DNA of 64,000 nt from positions 27,795-91,794 of the IMG/VR virus record IMGVR_UViG_3300042368_001013; one strand, written 5' to 3'. Below the pieces are notes generated by a model. The model was not told where the DNA came from. It saw nothing but the letters and a program-made list of their open reading frames with translations, and made no database searches. The DNA comes from a virus. Below, piece after piece: positions 21,238 to 29,070 of the stretch (its first letter is position 1; every line of letters begins with the position of its first letter). Both the position numbers and the translations under genes were made by a program.

Positions 21238-23202
21238 ATGCCATACTATACACCTCTAGATTCTCCAATAAAATCAATTTTTCTTGGTGGTATTAATATA
21301 ATACCACAAAATGATCTTTGTCGTTTTGAAAAAATTGAATTTACTGAAAGCGTATTTGATTTATTTCCAAATGGTTGTTTAGTTGTAAGAGATCTGAATG
21401 ATGTTATAAGTTACGTTAACAATTTATCTAATAAAAATTTTACAATTACATATGATAATGGAAACAGCGAAACATTTTATATAAATGGAACTGTGCATTT
21501 AAATAACGCCGCATCAGAGACAGAAGAAAACTTTATTGGAATAAATTTTACAAATAAATTATTTCTTTTAAATCAAAATCTTTCTGTTACTAATTTATTA
21601 AAATCTTCTGGATTTCCACAAGTTTATAATATTGAAACTTTTTATTCTGAAATGGTAGCAAAAATAAAACAAAATTCTAATACTTCAGGCATTGATGCGC
21701 CCAAATTAACTAATTTGGGTTCAAGAAAATTTTCTAATGTAATAGCGTATCGACCAATAAATCCACTAGAAGGTAAAACTGATGAAGCCAGTGAAAATCC
21801 TATTCAGTACATGAATTATATTTCAAGCTTGGCTTGTGATTCAAATACTTCTCAACCAAGATTTTTATTTTGGACAGGATTTAATAATGATATTAATTTA
21901 AAATATTTTAGTGAAACTTTTGCCAATGAAACTGTATATGGTTATTATGGAGTATATCAACAAGATATTCCAAGTTTGATATCAGCGGGTGCGTTAAGAA
22001 AGAAAATTTACGTATTAACAACATCCCCTGCATATCAATATTTAAATAGACAGTATTATTATACAAGAAAAACACCAAAACTTTTAAATAAATCATCATC
22101 ATCTACAACATCTGATGAGACTATTCTAATGAATCATCAGTTTTTGGATGATGGTACAAAGTATGATATTGAATTTGTAGTCGAATCAGGGGTCGTAAAT
22201 AACTTATCGGGCACTATTGGATTAAGCTCTTTAGAATATACAAATCATTATGGATACTATAACAAAAATGATACATTTACTCCATATGGCAATTCTACTT
22301 TATTGGGAATGGAATATGGCGTAAGTGATGTTTACGCAAATAAAGATATTATGGGTGTGGTTGCTCCATATCCATTTATTGATAATCCAGAGATGTGGAA
22401 AAATATGTGGGATATGACTCCCGTACATCCTAATATAGGCACATCAATAACTGGATCTATTACAGCTACAAATACTAATTTACAAAAAGTTTTTCAAGTT
22501 AGAGAATCATCAAAAACTTCAACTTCTAAATTAGAAAAAATAAAAGAAATAGAATTACAAAATTTTGTTTATTATGTTCTTTGTTGTTTAAAGGAACCTG
22601 TAGATCAAATAGAACAAGAAGAGACTTTTTTTGCTTGTCTTACAGGATGGCAACTTGATACAACCAATCCAAAACTTGGTTTGAATGGTGAGCCTTTGAC
22701 ATATAGATATACTTGGAAACGAATTGGTGTAAATTTACTGTTTAATGACATTAATTTTTTTAATTTTACAAATCCAGAATTATCTCCTTGGGAACAAATG
22801 GATGAAGGTTCTGACCCACAAGATATTGAAACATGGGCTATAAATATAAATGAAAGAAAAAATTCTCTGTTAGGTGGCGATGTTTTAGGGGCATATTATG
22901 GTCCTGGTTGGTATACACAAAATTTAACAGAACCTGTTTTTAAAGATTCGGTTACTTATAGACCAATTGGCAATAGGGGTGGAAATTTAGAAGAATTCGT
23001 AGATGGTACTACCTGCCGTCATATTGTTATGATGAAAAAAATACCATTTATTCAAATTGTTTTAAACGCTAAAAATTATGAAGATGTAATTGGTATTGAT
23101 CAGCAAAAGTTATTAGAATATATTGAAGCTTCAAAAGGAAAGTATCTATATTGCTTTGAACTATCTAACGTTACAGATGGTAAGTGCAATCCTATACAAT
23201 AA
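21238..23202 (+). CDS. Large baseplate hub protein (gp27-like)
   Basis: A 654-residue structural protein. The N-terminal part (RFEKIEFTESVFDLFPNGCLVVRDLND, then FYINGTVHLNN and GINFTNKLFLLNQN) follows the hub pattern: a strand, an E-S stretch, a D-L-N-D turn and a second barrel, as in gp27/gpD proteins. The remainder is Asn/Tyr/Ser-rich and carries several Trp/Pro turns in the C-terminal third. T4 gp27 has 391 residues, so this would be an enlarged version with inserted domains. The place between gp53-like and gp25 genes supports a hub role; the assignment is inference. Confidence 0.5.
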   Translation: MPYYTPLDSPIKSIFLGGINIIPQNDLCRFEKIEFTESVFDLFPNGCLVVRDLNDVISYVNNLSNKNFTITYDNGNSETFYINGTVHLNNAASETEENFIGINFTNKLFLLNQNLSVTNLLKSSGFPQVYNIETFYSEMVAKIKQNSNTSGIDAPKLTNLGSRKFSNVIAYRPINPLEGKTDEASENPIQYMNYISSLACDSNTSQPRFLFWTGFNNDINLKYFSETFANETVYGYYGVYQQDIPSLISAGALRKKIYVLTTSPAYQYLNRQYYYTRKTPKLLNKSSSSTTSDETILMNHQFLDDGTKYDIEFVVESGVVNNLSGTIGLSSLEYTNHYGYYNKNDTFTPYGNSTLLGMEYGVSDVYANKDIMGVVAPYPFIDNPEMWKNMWDMTPVHPNIGTSITGSITATNTNLQKVFQVRESSKTSTSKLEKIKEIELQNFVYYVLCCLKEPVDQIEQEETFFACLTGWQLDTTNPKLGLNGEPLTYRYTWKRIGVNLLFNDINFFNFTNPELSPWEQMDEGSDPQDIETWAININERKNSLLGGDVLGAYYGPGWYTQNLTEPVFKDSVTYRPIGNRGGNLEEFVDGTTCRHIVMMKKIPFIQIVLNAKNYEDVIGIDQQKLLEYIEASKGKYLYCFELSNVTDGKCNPIQ

Positions 23203-23210
23203 GGAAATTT

Positions 23211-23936
23211 ATGGCTGATTATATACCACAAGCTAAACAGATTAAAACAGTAAGTGCTGGTGAGGTAAGATATCTATTATATTCTCCCGGTTCACGGGAT
23301 ACTTATGAATGCGCAAATCCTTTTATTACTCGTGGACTAACTCAATCAGCCAGCACCTATGATGATTGTAAAAATAATTCATTATATGGAGCAAAGGTAA
23401 AAGCAGTTGCAGATGCTGTTGCTGGTGGAGAATTTATTCCTAATTGGTTTGGACCTCCATCTTTGACTGACGATACGCCTTCTTCAATTGATAGCGTTCT
23501 TATTGGAGATCTTTCTCCCGAGTGCGGTAGTATTGAAACCAAACTTGGTGCAGATTGGAAGGGTTGTTTTTGGGCTGCGCCTGATGCTTTGTTCAGCTGC
23601 GAATGCCCAGAAGTTGGTTCTAAGTACTTAGAGTACCTAAAACTAAGATTAAATGTGGCAACATTCTGGAATACTCCAGTAGAAACACCTATTAAAAGAA
23701 AAAGATTTTTAGATGCCATTACATATGGTCCAAAAATTACAATAGTAGTTGCTCCTGATCTCAGACTAAGACCTGGTGTTGTTATTGATGTTGCTGCAAA
23801 TGCAATAAGCGGTTATAATACAAGTACATCAAATTCAGTAATAAGCAAAAAATATTATGTAATTTCTGTAAAAAGCACTCTTACAAATTCTGGTGTTGGA
23901 GAAACTGCAGTTACTGCTGTAGAACTTCTATACTAA
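23211..23936 (+). CDS. Baseplate hub-associated protein (unknown)
   Basis: A 241-residue protein from the ATG at 23211, 9 nt past the preceding stop and preceded by AAGGAAA. The N-terminal half has scattered Cys and Trp (GADWKGCFWAAPDALFSCEC), unusual for a baseplate protein. The C-terminal part (VVAPDLRLRPGVVIDVAAN, YYVISVKSTL) looks like the terminal beta-barrel of hub proteins. It precedes gp25 and may be the hub's second component, but no T4 counterpart is certain. Confidence 0.5.
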   Translation: MADYIPQAKQIKTVSAGEVRYLLYSPGSRDTYECANPFITRGLTQSASTYDDCKNNSLYGAKVKAVADAVAGGEFIPNWFGPPSLTDDTPSSIDSVLIGDLSPECGSIETKLGADWKGCFWAAPDALFSCECPEVGSKYLEYLKLRLNVATFWNTPVETPIKRKRFLDAITYGPKITIVVAPDLRLRPGVVIDVAANAISGYNTSTSNSVISKKYYVISVKSTLTNSGVGETAVTAVELLY

Positions 23937-23939
23937 ATA
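23932..23939 (+). promoter_or_regulatory. Late promoter ACTAAATA before gp25
   Basis: ACTAAATA overlaps the stop codon of the upstream gene and is exactly 5 nt (TTACG) from the gp25 ATG. There is no Shine-Dalgarno sequence. Confidence 0.55.
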
Positions 23940-23944
23940 TTACG

Positions 23945-24328
23945 ATGATAAATTTAAAAGATTTTAATATCTTAGGATTAAAAATTAGCTCCAGCGCAGA
24001 AAAAAAAGATATTGCGATGGTTACGGGTTTTAACGAATATATTCAAAAAATAGAAAATATTTGTAAAACACAAAAAGGTGAATTGCCATCGGACCCTTAT
24101 GTGGGTTCTGATTACTATAATCTAATTTTTAATCCTTCTGGTATTCAAAATTTAATTGAAACAGATCTTGAAAATTATATACAATATGCTATCAAAGACA
24201 TTAACAATATAAATGTTAGAATTAAATATTTTAATGATCAAAAAGTGATATTTGCTATAAAATTTTCTGCAGACACTTATTTAAAAAATCAACTGATGGA
24301 ATGCACAATTGAGGTCCCACTGCAATGA
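23945..24328 (+). CDS. 25: gp25-like baseplate wedge protein
   Basis: A 127-residue member of the GPW/gp25 family (T4 gp25 is 132 residues). Landmarks are the GELPSDPYVGSDYYNLIF block with the conserved Glu and Pro, and the C-terminal VIFAIKFSAD...CTIEVPLQ strand pair. gp25 binds gp6 and the sheath's first ring and helps trigger contraction. Its stop overlaps the gp6 start by 4 nt. Start follows a 5-nt-spaced late promoter. Confidence 0.85.
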   Translation: MINLKDFNILGLKISSSAEKKDIAMVTGFNEYIQKIENICKTQKGELPSDPYVGSDYYNLIFNPSGIQNLIETDLENYIQYAIKDINNINVRIKYFNDQKVIFAIKFSADTYLKNQLMECTIEVPLQ

Positions 24329-25395
24329 GCTTAAACTTTAAAAATTTAGATGTTGCTTCTCTTGATTATAATGAAATTATAACATCATTAAAAAACTTTT
24401 TAAAGAGCGAACCTACTTTAAAAGATTTGGATTATGATAGTTCAGCCAGTGCAGTTAATATGTTATTGAACATATTGGCAACAGCAACGGCTTATAATGG
24501 TGTATATGCTCAGTTAGGTTATAAAGAATCTTTTGTTAGTACTGCTACTCTTTTACCTTCACTTGTTGGCTTGGCTTCTAATTCTTCTATACTTTTGGAA
24601 GTTAAAAAATCAGCATCTACAACCAGAAATATTATTACTTATGGCGCTCTGAGCGCATATACTCCGTTTTATGCAACTAGCACCAGAGGAACAAATTTAT
24701 TGTTTTTTAACATAGAAGATGTTCCGGCAGCAACAACAAGCACAATAACTTTATATTGCGGATCCGAAGTTGTTCAATATGGTAGCTGGGATTTTAATAG
24801 TCAATCAATGACCTTGCCATTAACAGTAGATCCAAATACCATTACTATGGCATCAACTGATGTAGATGGAAATACTATTTCTTGGGAAAGAGTAGATAAA
24901 TCAAATCCAGCCTCAACAACAACTGGTTATTATTTTACAGTTTTAAATACAGTTAATGGTTACTTGGTAACTTCTAATTTACCAGAATCGTTTGTTTTAA
25001 CAAATGATTATACTGTTTACTGCAAAGCCGTTATTTCAAATGGCGCAGAGGGAAACGAAGCTACTTTAGCCACAAATAGCAGCTATGCTGGATTCTTAAC
25101 AATTTCTACACCAACAGGCGGTTATGATTCTCTTTCCACAACAAATGCAAAATCAAAAATTAATTTTTCAGCAAGAGCACAACATCGTTGTGTTACTTTG
25201 ACAGATTTTAAAAATGCAATATTGGCTTCTAGTATTGTAACTACATCAGAAGATCAAATAACTGTTGTCAATGCAGACCAACCAAGTACTATAAAAATTT
25301 ATGTAAATGGTATCAGTGAATCTGAAAGCAATGATCTTATTACATACTTGAGTGACATATCAGTAGCTGGTATCAACTTAATATATTCACAATAA
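24325..25395 (+). CDS. 6: gp6-like baseplate wedge protein (gpJ family, compact)
   Basis: A 356-residue baseplate J-like protein, about half the length of T4 gp6. The N-terminal SASAVNMLLNILATATAYNGVYAQLGYKESFVSTATLLPSLVGLA is the classic gp6/gpJ start. C-terminally come FSARAQHRCVTLTDFKNAIL and TVVNADQPSTIKIYVNG, the core and dimer domains. gp6 forms the ring that holds wedges together and widens on contraction. The T4-specific extra domains appear to be missing. Order gp25-gp6-next gene mirrors P2 W-J-I. Confidence 0.8.
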   Translation: MSLNFKNLDVASLDYNEIITSLKNFLKSEPTLKDLDYDSSASAVNMLLNILATATAYNGVYAQLGYKESFVSTATLLPSLVGLASNSSILLEVKKSASTTRNIITYGALSAYTPFYATSTRGTNLLFFNIEDVPAATTSTITLYCGSEVVQYGSWDFNSQSMTLPLTVDPNTITMASTDVDGNTISWERVDKSNPASTTTGYYFTVLNTVNGYLVTSNLPESFVLTNDYTVYCKAVISNGAEGNEATLATNSSYAGFLTISTPTGGYDSLSTTNAKSKINFSARAQHRCVTLTDFKNAILASSIVTTSEDQITVVNADQPSTIKIYVNGISESESNDLITYLSDISVAGINLIYSQ

Positions 25396-25396
25396 A

Positions 25397-26020
25397 ATGC
25401 TTTTACTATTTAATAAAATTCCAGTAACGCTTGAGGTAAAACTCAAAAAAATGGTAGAAAATGCCAAAAGCACTTTAGGATCAGATTTTTATAATTTGGC
25501 CGGAAGTCCTTGGTTTGGCGATAAATTGACTGTAAAATCTTTATTTCCAAACTGGATTTATAAAGAATCTATAAAAGATCCTTCTAATGTATTAATTGTT
25601 AAAATTATTCAATCATATTTAAGATGGCTTTTTAGTGAAAAATATGGATACGGTGGTAAAATTGATTGGGAAAATATTCAATGCCCATGGACAATAAATG
25701 ATAAATTTTTAGAAGGTTTATCTGATAAATATTTTCCATATGAAGATTTTTCTGAAGGTTCAGTTTTAAGAGATTTACTTCCAAACATTAAAAAATTTGC
25801 TATTAATTGTGATGAAAATTATTATAATATGAAAGGAAGTTGTATGGCTGTAAAATATCTTTTAACAACTTTAATAAATCTTCCGATAGATCAATGTGAT
25901 GTACAAACTGGAAGCCCAGGTTTTATGATAGTCCGGGCAAATGTTCCAGAAAAATATAAACCATTTTTAAATAGATCAGTATATCCAGCAGGAACTTATA
26001 TCTTATACGAAACTCCATGA
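25397..26020 (+). CDS. gpI/gp7-like baseplate wedge protein
   Basis: A 207-residue protein following gp6 by 1 nt. The end (NCDENYYNMKGSCMAVKYLLTTLIN, then FMIVRANVPEKYKP, SVYPAGTYILYETP) resembles P2-type gpI and the gp7 core, in which a helix with an F/Y-x-x-K-G turn is followed by a strand domain. In simple contractile tails gpI pairs with gpJ to make the wedge. Position after the W- and J-type genes supports this. The N-terminal 120 residues are unassigned. Confidence 0.5.
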   Translation: MLLLFNKIPVTLEVKLKKMVENAKSTLGSDFYNLAGSPWFGDKLTVKSLFPNWIYKESIKDPSNVLIVKIIQSYLRWLFSEKYGYGGKIDWENIQCPWTINDKFLEGLSDKYFPYEDFSEGSVLRDLLPNIKKFAINCDENYYNMKGSCMAVKYLLTTLINLPIDQCDVQTGSPGFMIVRANVPEKYKPFLNRSVYPAGTYILYETP

Positions 26021-26460
26021 TAAGTAAAATAATGATGTTTGCGATGTCTATCGCATCACGTGGAAAAGATAATAATAAAATAAATGATGATGTAAAGAAA
26101 CTGAGATATGTTTCTTGTTTTGGAATAGGTAATCCAAAACCATGCTCTAATCTTAAAAAAAGCGACAAATCAAATTTTTATTACTGTGGTGGATGTGGTT
26201 GTGGTGACCATAGCCACACATGGCTTTTAAGAGAACATGGAACATATTCTAAGCTAGATTATCCATATTTAAACTGCCCTTTAAAAATGCCAGGGTTTTC
26301 AAACTATGATCCAAACTCTCCAGAACAAGATTTGCATAGAAAAAAACAAATTGAAAATTTGCCACCTGAGATTGTTCAAAGAGTAAATCTTACAGTATCT
26401 GTAAATAAACAAAAACAAGATATGTTTGATGCTATAAATAAAATTATTGAAAATTCATAA
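26017..26460 (+). CDS. Cysteine-rich putative zinc protein
   Basis: A 147-residue protein with Cys34, 43, 57, 60, 62 and 87 arranged VSCFG, PCSN, CGGCGCGDHSH and NCPLK, plus a His pair, consistent with one or two zinc sites. The pattern matches the second module of 2685-3389 (CKGGCGC, RCPKG). The C-terminal 50 residues form a charged helix. The start overlaps the gpI-like stop by 4 nt. Its place at the end of the wedge operon suggests a morphogenetic or tail role; this is inference. Confidence 0.6.
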   Translation: MISKIMMFAMSIASRGKDNNKINDDVKKLRYVSCFGIGNPKPCSNLKKSDKSNFYYCGGCGCGDHSHTWLLREHGTYSKLDYPYLNCPLKMPGFSNYDPNSPEQDLHRKKQIENLPPEIVQRVNLTVSVNKQKQDMFDAINKIIENS

Positions 26461-26463
26461 ATA
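26456..26463 (+). promoter_or_regulatory. Late promoter CATAAATA before gp13
   Basis: CATAAATA starts within the upstream stop region and is exactly 5 nt (ATTTT) from the gp13 ATG at 26469; no ribosome-binding site fits. Confidence 0.65.
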
Positions 26464-26468
26464 ATTTT

Positions 26469-27299
26469 ATGGCGGCAACAACTAGACAACAATTTATCGA
26501 CTATTGTTTTAGAAACTTGGGTGCTCCTGTAATACAGGTAAATATAGATCCACAACAAGCACAGGATCGTTTAGATGAAGCATTAGAGTATATGTTTGAA
26601 AGACACTTTGATTTTAATCAAAGGGCTTTGTTTTTATACACTATGACTTCTGATGATATTAACAGAAGATATTTTGATACCACTACATTTGGTAGTGCTG
26701 TTGGTGCCCAACCAAGATATGACCCATCTACTGGTATTACTGGTGATTGGCCACAAGCAACTGACATTAGAACTATTACAAAAGTTTATACACCATCAGA
26801 TGTTTCTGGGTCTTATATGTTTGATTTGAGATATCAATTAACTTTATTTGATTTCTTTGGTTTGTATTTCAATCAAGGAGCTTTGAATAGTGGACCAATG
26901 GCATCCTATATGGAATCCATGAGTTATTTAAAAATGGTTAATGATGTATTTAATTATCCACCTGCCTATACATACACCAGAACAACTGATCGTCTTACAT
27001 TAGATCTAGATTGGACTCGATTGGTTCCTGGATCATATCTTTTGGTTGAATCCTATGTTCAAATTGATCCAAATCAATATCAAAAAGTTTGGCAAGATAG
27101 AGTATTTAAAAAGTATTACACAGCATTATTAAAGAAACAATGGGCACAAAATTTAATGAAGTTTGCTGGGGTGCCATTGCCTGGTGGCGCCCAATTAAAT
27201 TCTGCAGCCATAATGGCTGAAGCATTGAATGAACTAAATCAAATCGAAATAACGCTAACAAAAACACAAGAATTGCCACCAGATCCAATGATAGGATAA
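26469..27299 (+). CDS. 13: gp13-like neck protein
   Basis: A 276-residue homologue of T4-like gp13 (309 residues in T4). The N-terminus TRQQFIDYCFRNLGAPVIQVNIDPQQAQDRLDEALEYMFERHFD is the family's signature helix pair. gp13 and gp14 form the neck joining head and tail. It is the first gene of the neck-terminase-tail-head operon and is followed by gp14 in the T4 order. The C-terminal helix (YKVWQDRVFKKYYTALLKKQWAQNL) is also typical. Confidence 0.8.
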   Translation: MAATTRQQFIDYCFRNLGAPVIQVNIDPQQAQDRLDEALEYMFERHFDFNQRALFLYTMTSDDINRRYFDTTTFGSAVGAQPRYDPSTGITGDWPQATDIRTITKVYTPSDVSGSYMFDLRYQLTLFDFFGLYFNQGALNSGPMASYMESMSYLKMVNDVFNYPPAYTYTRTTDRLTLDLDWTRLVPGSYLLVESYVQIDPNQYQKVWQDRVFKKYYTALLKKQWAQNLMKFAGVPLPGGAQLNSAAIMAEALNELNQIEITLTKTQELPPDPMIG

Positions 27300-27302
27300 C
27301 AT

Positions 27303-27953
27303 TTGAAAAATCCGTATTTTCAAAATTATGAGCCAGAACAAGATTTAGTAGAAGGAATAACAATTGAAATTATTCAAGCTACTGGAGTTGACTGCTATTA
27401 TATTCCTAGAGACTATCTTTCAATAGATAAAATATTTGGAGAAGATCCTGGTTCCTACTTTGACAATGCATATGTTTTAGAAATGTATTTACAATCATTT
27501 AAAGGGTTTGAAGGAAACGATGTTATCACTCAGTTTGGTTTGGAAATCAAAGATAAAGTAAATTTAGTTTTTGCTAGAAAAAGATTTAAACAAGAAGTTA
27601 CAAATAAAAATTCAGCACTAACGAGACCTCGTGAAGGAGATTTGATTTATTTTCCACCATCAAAGTCATTGTTTGAAATAAACTTTGTAGAACATGAAAA
27701 TCCATTTTATCCACTGGGAAGATTGTATTCATATTTTATAACAGCTGAACTCTTTACTTACAGTTACGAAAAACTTTCTACTTCTATAAATGCCGTTGAT
27801 CAGCTTGTAAATAATACTAGAGGATTCTCTGGAAGTACAATAATTCCATTGAATAACGGACTTGGGACTACTGCTGGCGTAAATGATGTTCTTCAAACTG
27901 AAGCTGCGGGGTACACATTTGATCCGAATAATCCATTTATTGATTGCGAGTAA
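27303..27953 (+). CDS. 14: gp14-like neck protein
   Basis: A 216-residue homologue of gp14 (256 in T4). Signature elements are EGITIEIIQATGVDCYYIPRDYLSIDKIFGED, then YLQSFKGFEG, FGLEIKD and PREGDLIYFPPSKSLFEINFVEHENPFYPLGR. No ATG precedes the conserved region; the start is a TTG 3 nt past the gp13 stop, preceded by AGGATAA. gp14 completes the neck and the portal-tail junction. Confidence 0.8.
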   Translation: MKNPYFQNYEPEQDLVEGITIEIIQATGVDCYYIPRDYLSIDKIFGEDPGSYFDNAYVLEMYLQSFKGFEGNDVITQFGLEIKDKVNLVFARKRFKQEVTNKNSALTRPREGDLIYFPPSKSLFEINFVEHENPFYPLGRLYSYFITAELFTYSYEKLSTSINAVDQLVNNTRGFSGSTIIPLNNGLGTTAGVNDVLQTEAAGYTFDPNNPFIDCE

Positions 27954-27959
27954 TAAACT

Positions 27960-28631
27960 ATGTTTGATCAATTTTATAACAAAAGCTTAAGAAAACTTGT
28001 AGTCGGATTTGGAACATTATTTAATAATATTAATGTTAGTCACCAAAACCCAGATAATCCAAATGATCCTTTGGAAATACGAGTTCCAATAACTTATGCA
28101 CCCCAAGAAAAATTTATTAGAAGGTTGTTGGAACCATCATCTATTACTGACACCACTAGAATTGAAAATCAACTTCCAAGATTAAGTTATATAATGACAA
28201 CTGTGGTTCCTGATTCTACACGAAGAAGATCAAAATTTATGCCTTTATTTTCTTCAAACCAATCAGGAGGTCAATGTTCCTCTACAGGAAATGTTATTAA
28301 TGAACAAGTTCCTGTAAATGTTGGTTTTAGTTTATATGTTTATACACGACATATTGATGATACCTTGCAGATTATAGAACAAATAATTCCATATTTCAAT
28401 CCAGATCATATCGTTGAATTGGATTTAAATGATGCTCAGACAAATGTAAGAATACCAATAATAATGACCAGCAGTAATATATCTGAGAGATTTGATGGAG
28501 ATTTTGGTTCTAGAAGAGTAAATATTTCTTCTATATCTTTTATAGCTAAGAGTTACATATATGGAAAGGTTACGCCATCAGTTAGTACAATTACTTCTAC
28601 TGATTTGGATTTTGATTTTAATAATGCTTAA
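27960..28631 (+). CDS. 15: gp15-like tail sheath stabiliser
   Basis: A 223-residue protein resembling T4 gp15 (272 residues), which forms the hexameric tail terminator and joins tail to neck. Landmarks are MFDQFYNKSLRKLVVGFGTLFNNI, VPITYAPQEKFIRRL and RLSYIMTTVVPDSTRR, then the VNVGFSLYVYTRHIDDTLQIIEQIIPYF block. Position between gp14 and gp16 is as in T4. Its last 8 nt overlap the gp16 start. Confidence 0.85.
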   Translation: MFDQFYNKSLRKLVVGFGTLFNNINVSHQNPDNPNDPLEIRVPITYAPQEKFIRRLLEPSSITDTTRIENQLPRLSYIMTTVVPDSTRRRSKFMPLFSSNQSGGQCSSTGNVINEQVPVNVGFSLYVYTRHIDDTLQIIEQIIPYFNPDHIVELDLNDAQTNVRIPIIMTSSNISERFDGDFGSRRVNISSISFIAKSYIYGKVTPSVSTITSTDLDFDFNNA

Positions 28632-29070
28632 TAAAAATTTAACAAACTTTTTTAATTTGCCGGATGAAAAAGAATCTAAAGTTTCTAAAGATGTTGCGGG
28701 GGGGACATTTGATTTAGGAAATTTTCAAAAAGATTATGAATCTGTTCAATTAAATTTAAAAGATTTAATACAAAATGGAAATGTTGCTTTAGAAAGTGCC
28801 CTTAAAGTTGCAACAGAATCAGATTCCCCAAGAGCTTTTGAGGTAGTTGCAATACTCTTAAAAACAATGGCAGATTTGAATAATAATGTTTTGGATGTTC
28901 ATAAAAAAGCAAAAGCAACAACAGCAGATATAAAAACGTCAATTAAACAAACCAACAATGCAGTTTTTGTTGGATCAACCAAAGATCTTCAAAATCTGTT
29001 AAATAAAGAAAGAAGCACTGAAAAAGAAGTGATTGAAGCTGAGGTTGTAAAAGATGGCTCAAAGCAATAA
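28624..29070 (+). CDS. 16: gp16-like small terminase subunit
   Basis: A 148-residue helical protein starting MLNKNLTNFFNLPD at 28624, inside the last codons of gp15 (coupled). T4 gp16 has 164 residues. The central coiled-coil (SALKVATESDSPRAFEVVAILLKTMADLNNNVLDVHKKAKA) matches the gp16 oligomerisation region. It recognises DNA and stimulates the gp17 packaging ATPase. The next gene starts 17 nt before its stop. Confidence 0.8.
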   Translation: MLNKNLTNFFNLPDEKESKVSKDVAGGTFDLGNFQKDYESVQLNLKDLIQNGNVALESALKVATESDSPRAFEVVAILLKTMADLNNNVLDVHKKAKATTADIKTSIKQTNNAVFVGSTKDLQNLLNKERSTEKEVIEAEVVKDGSKQ

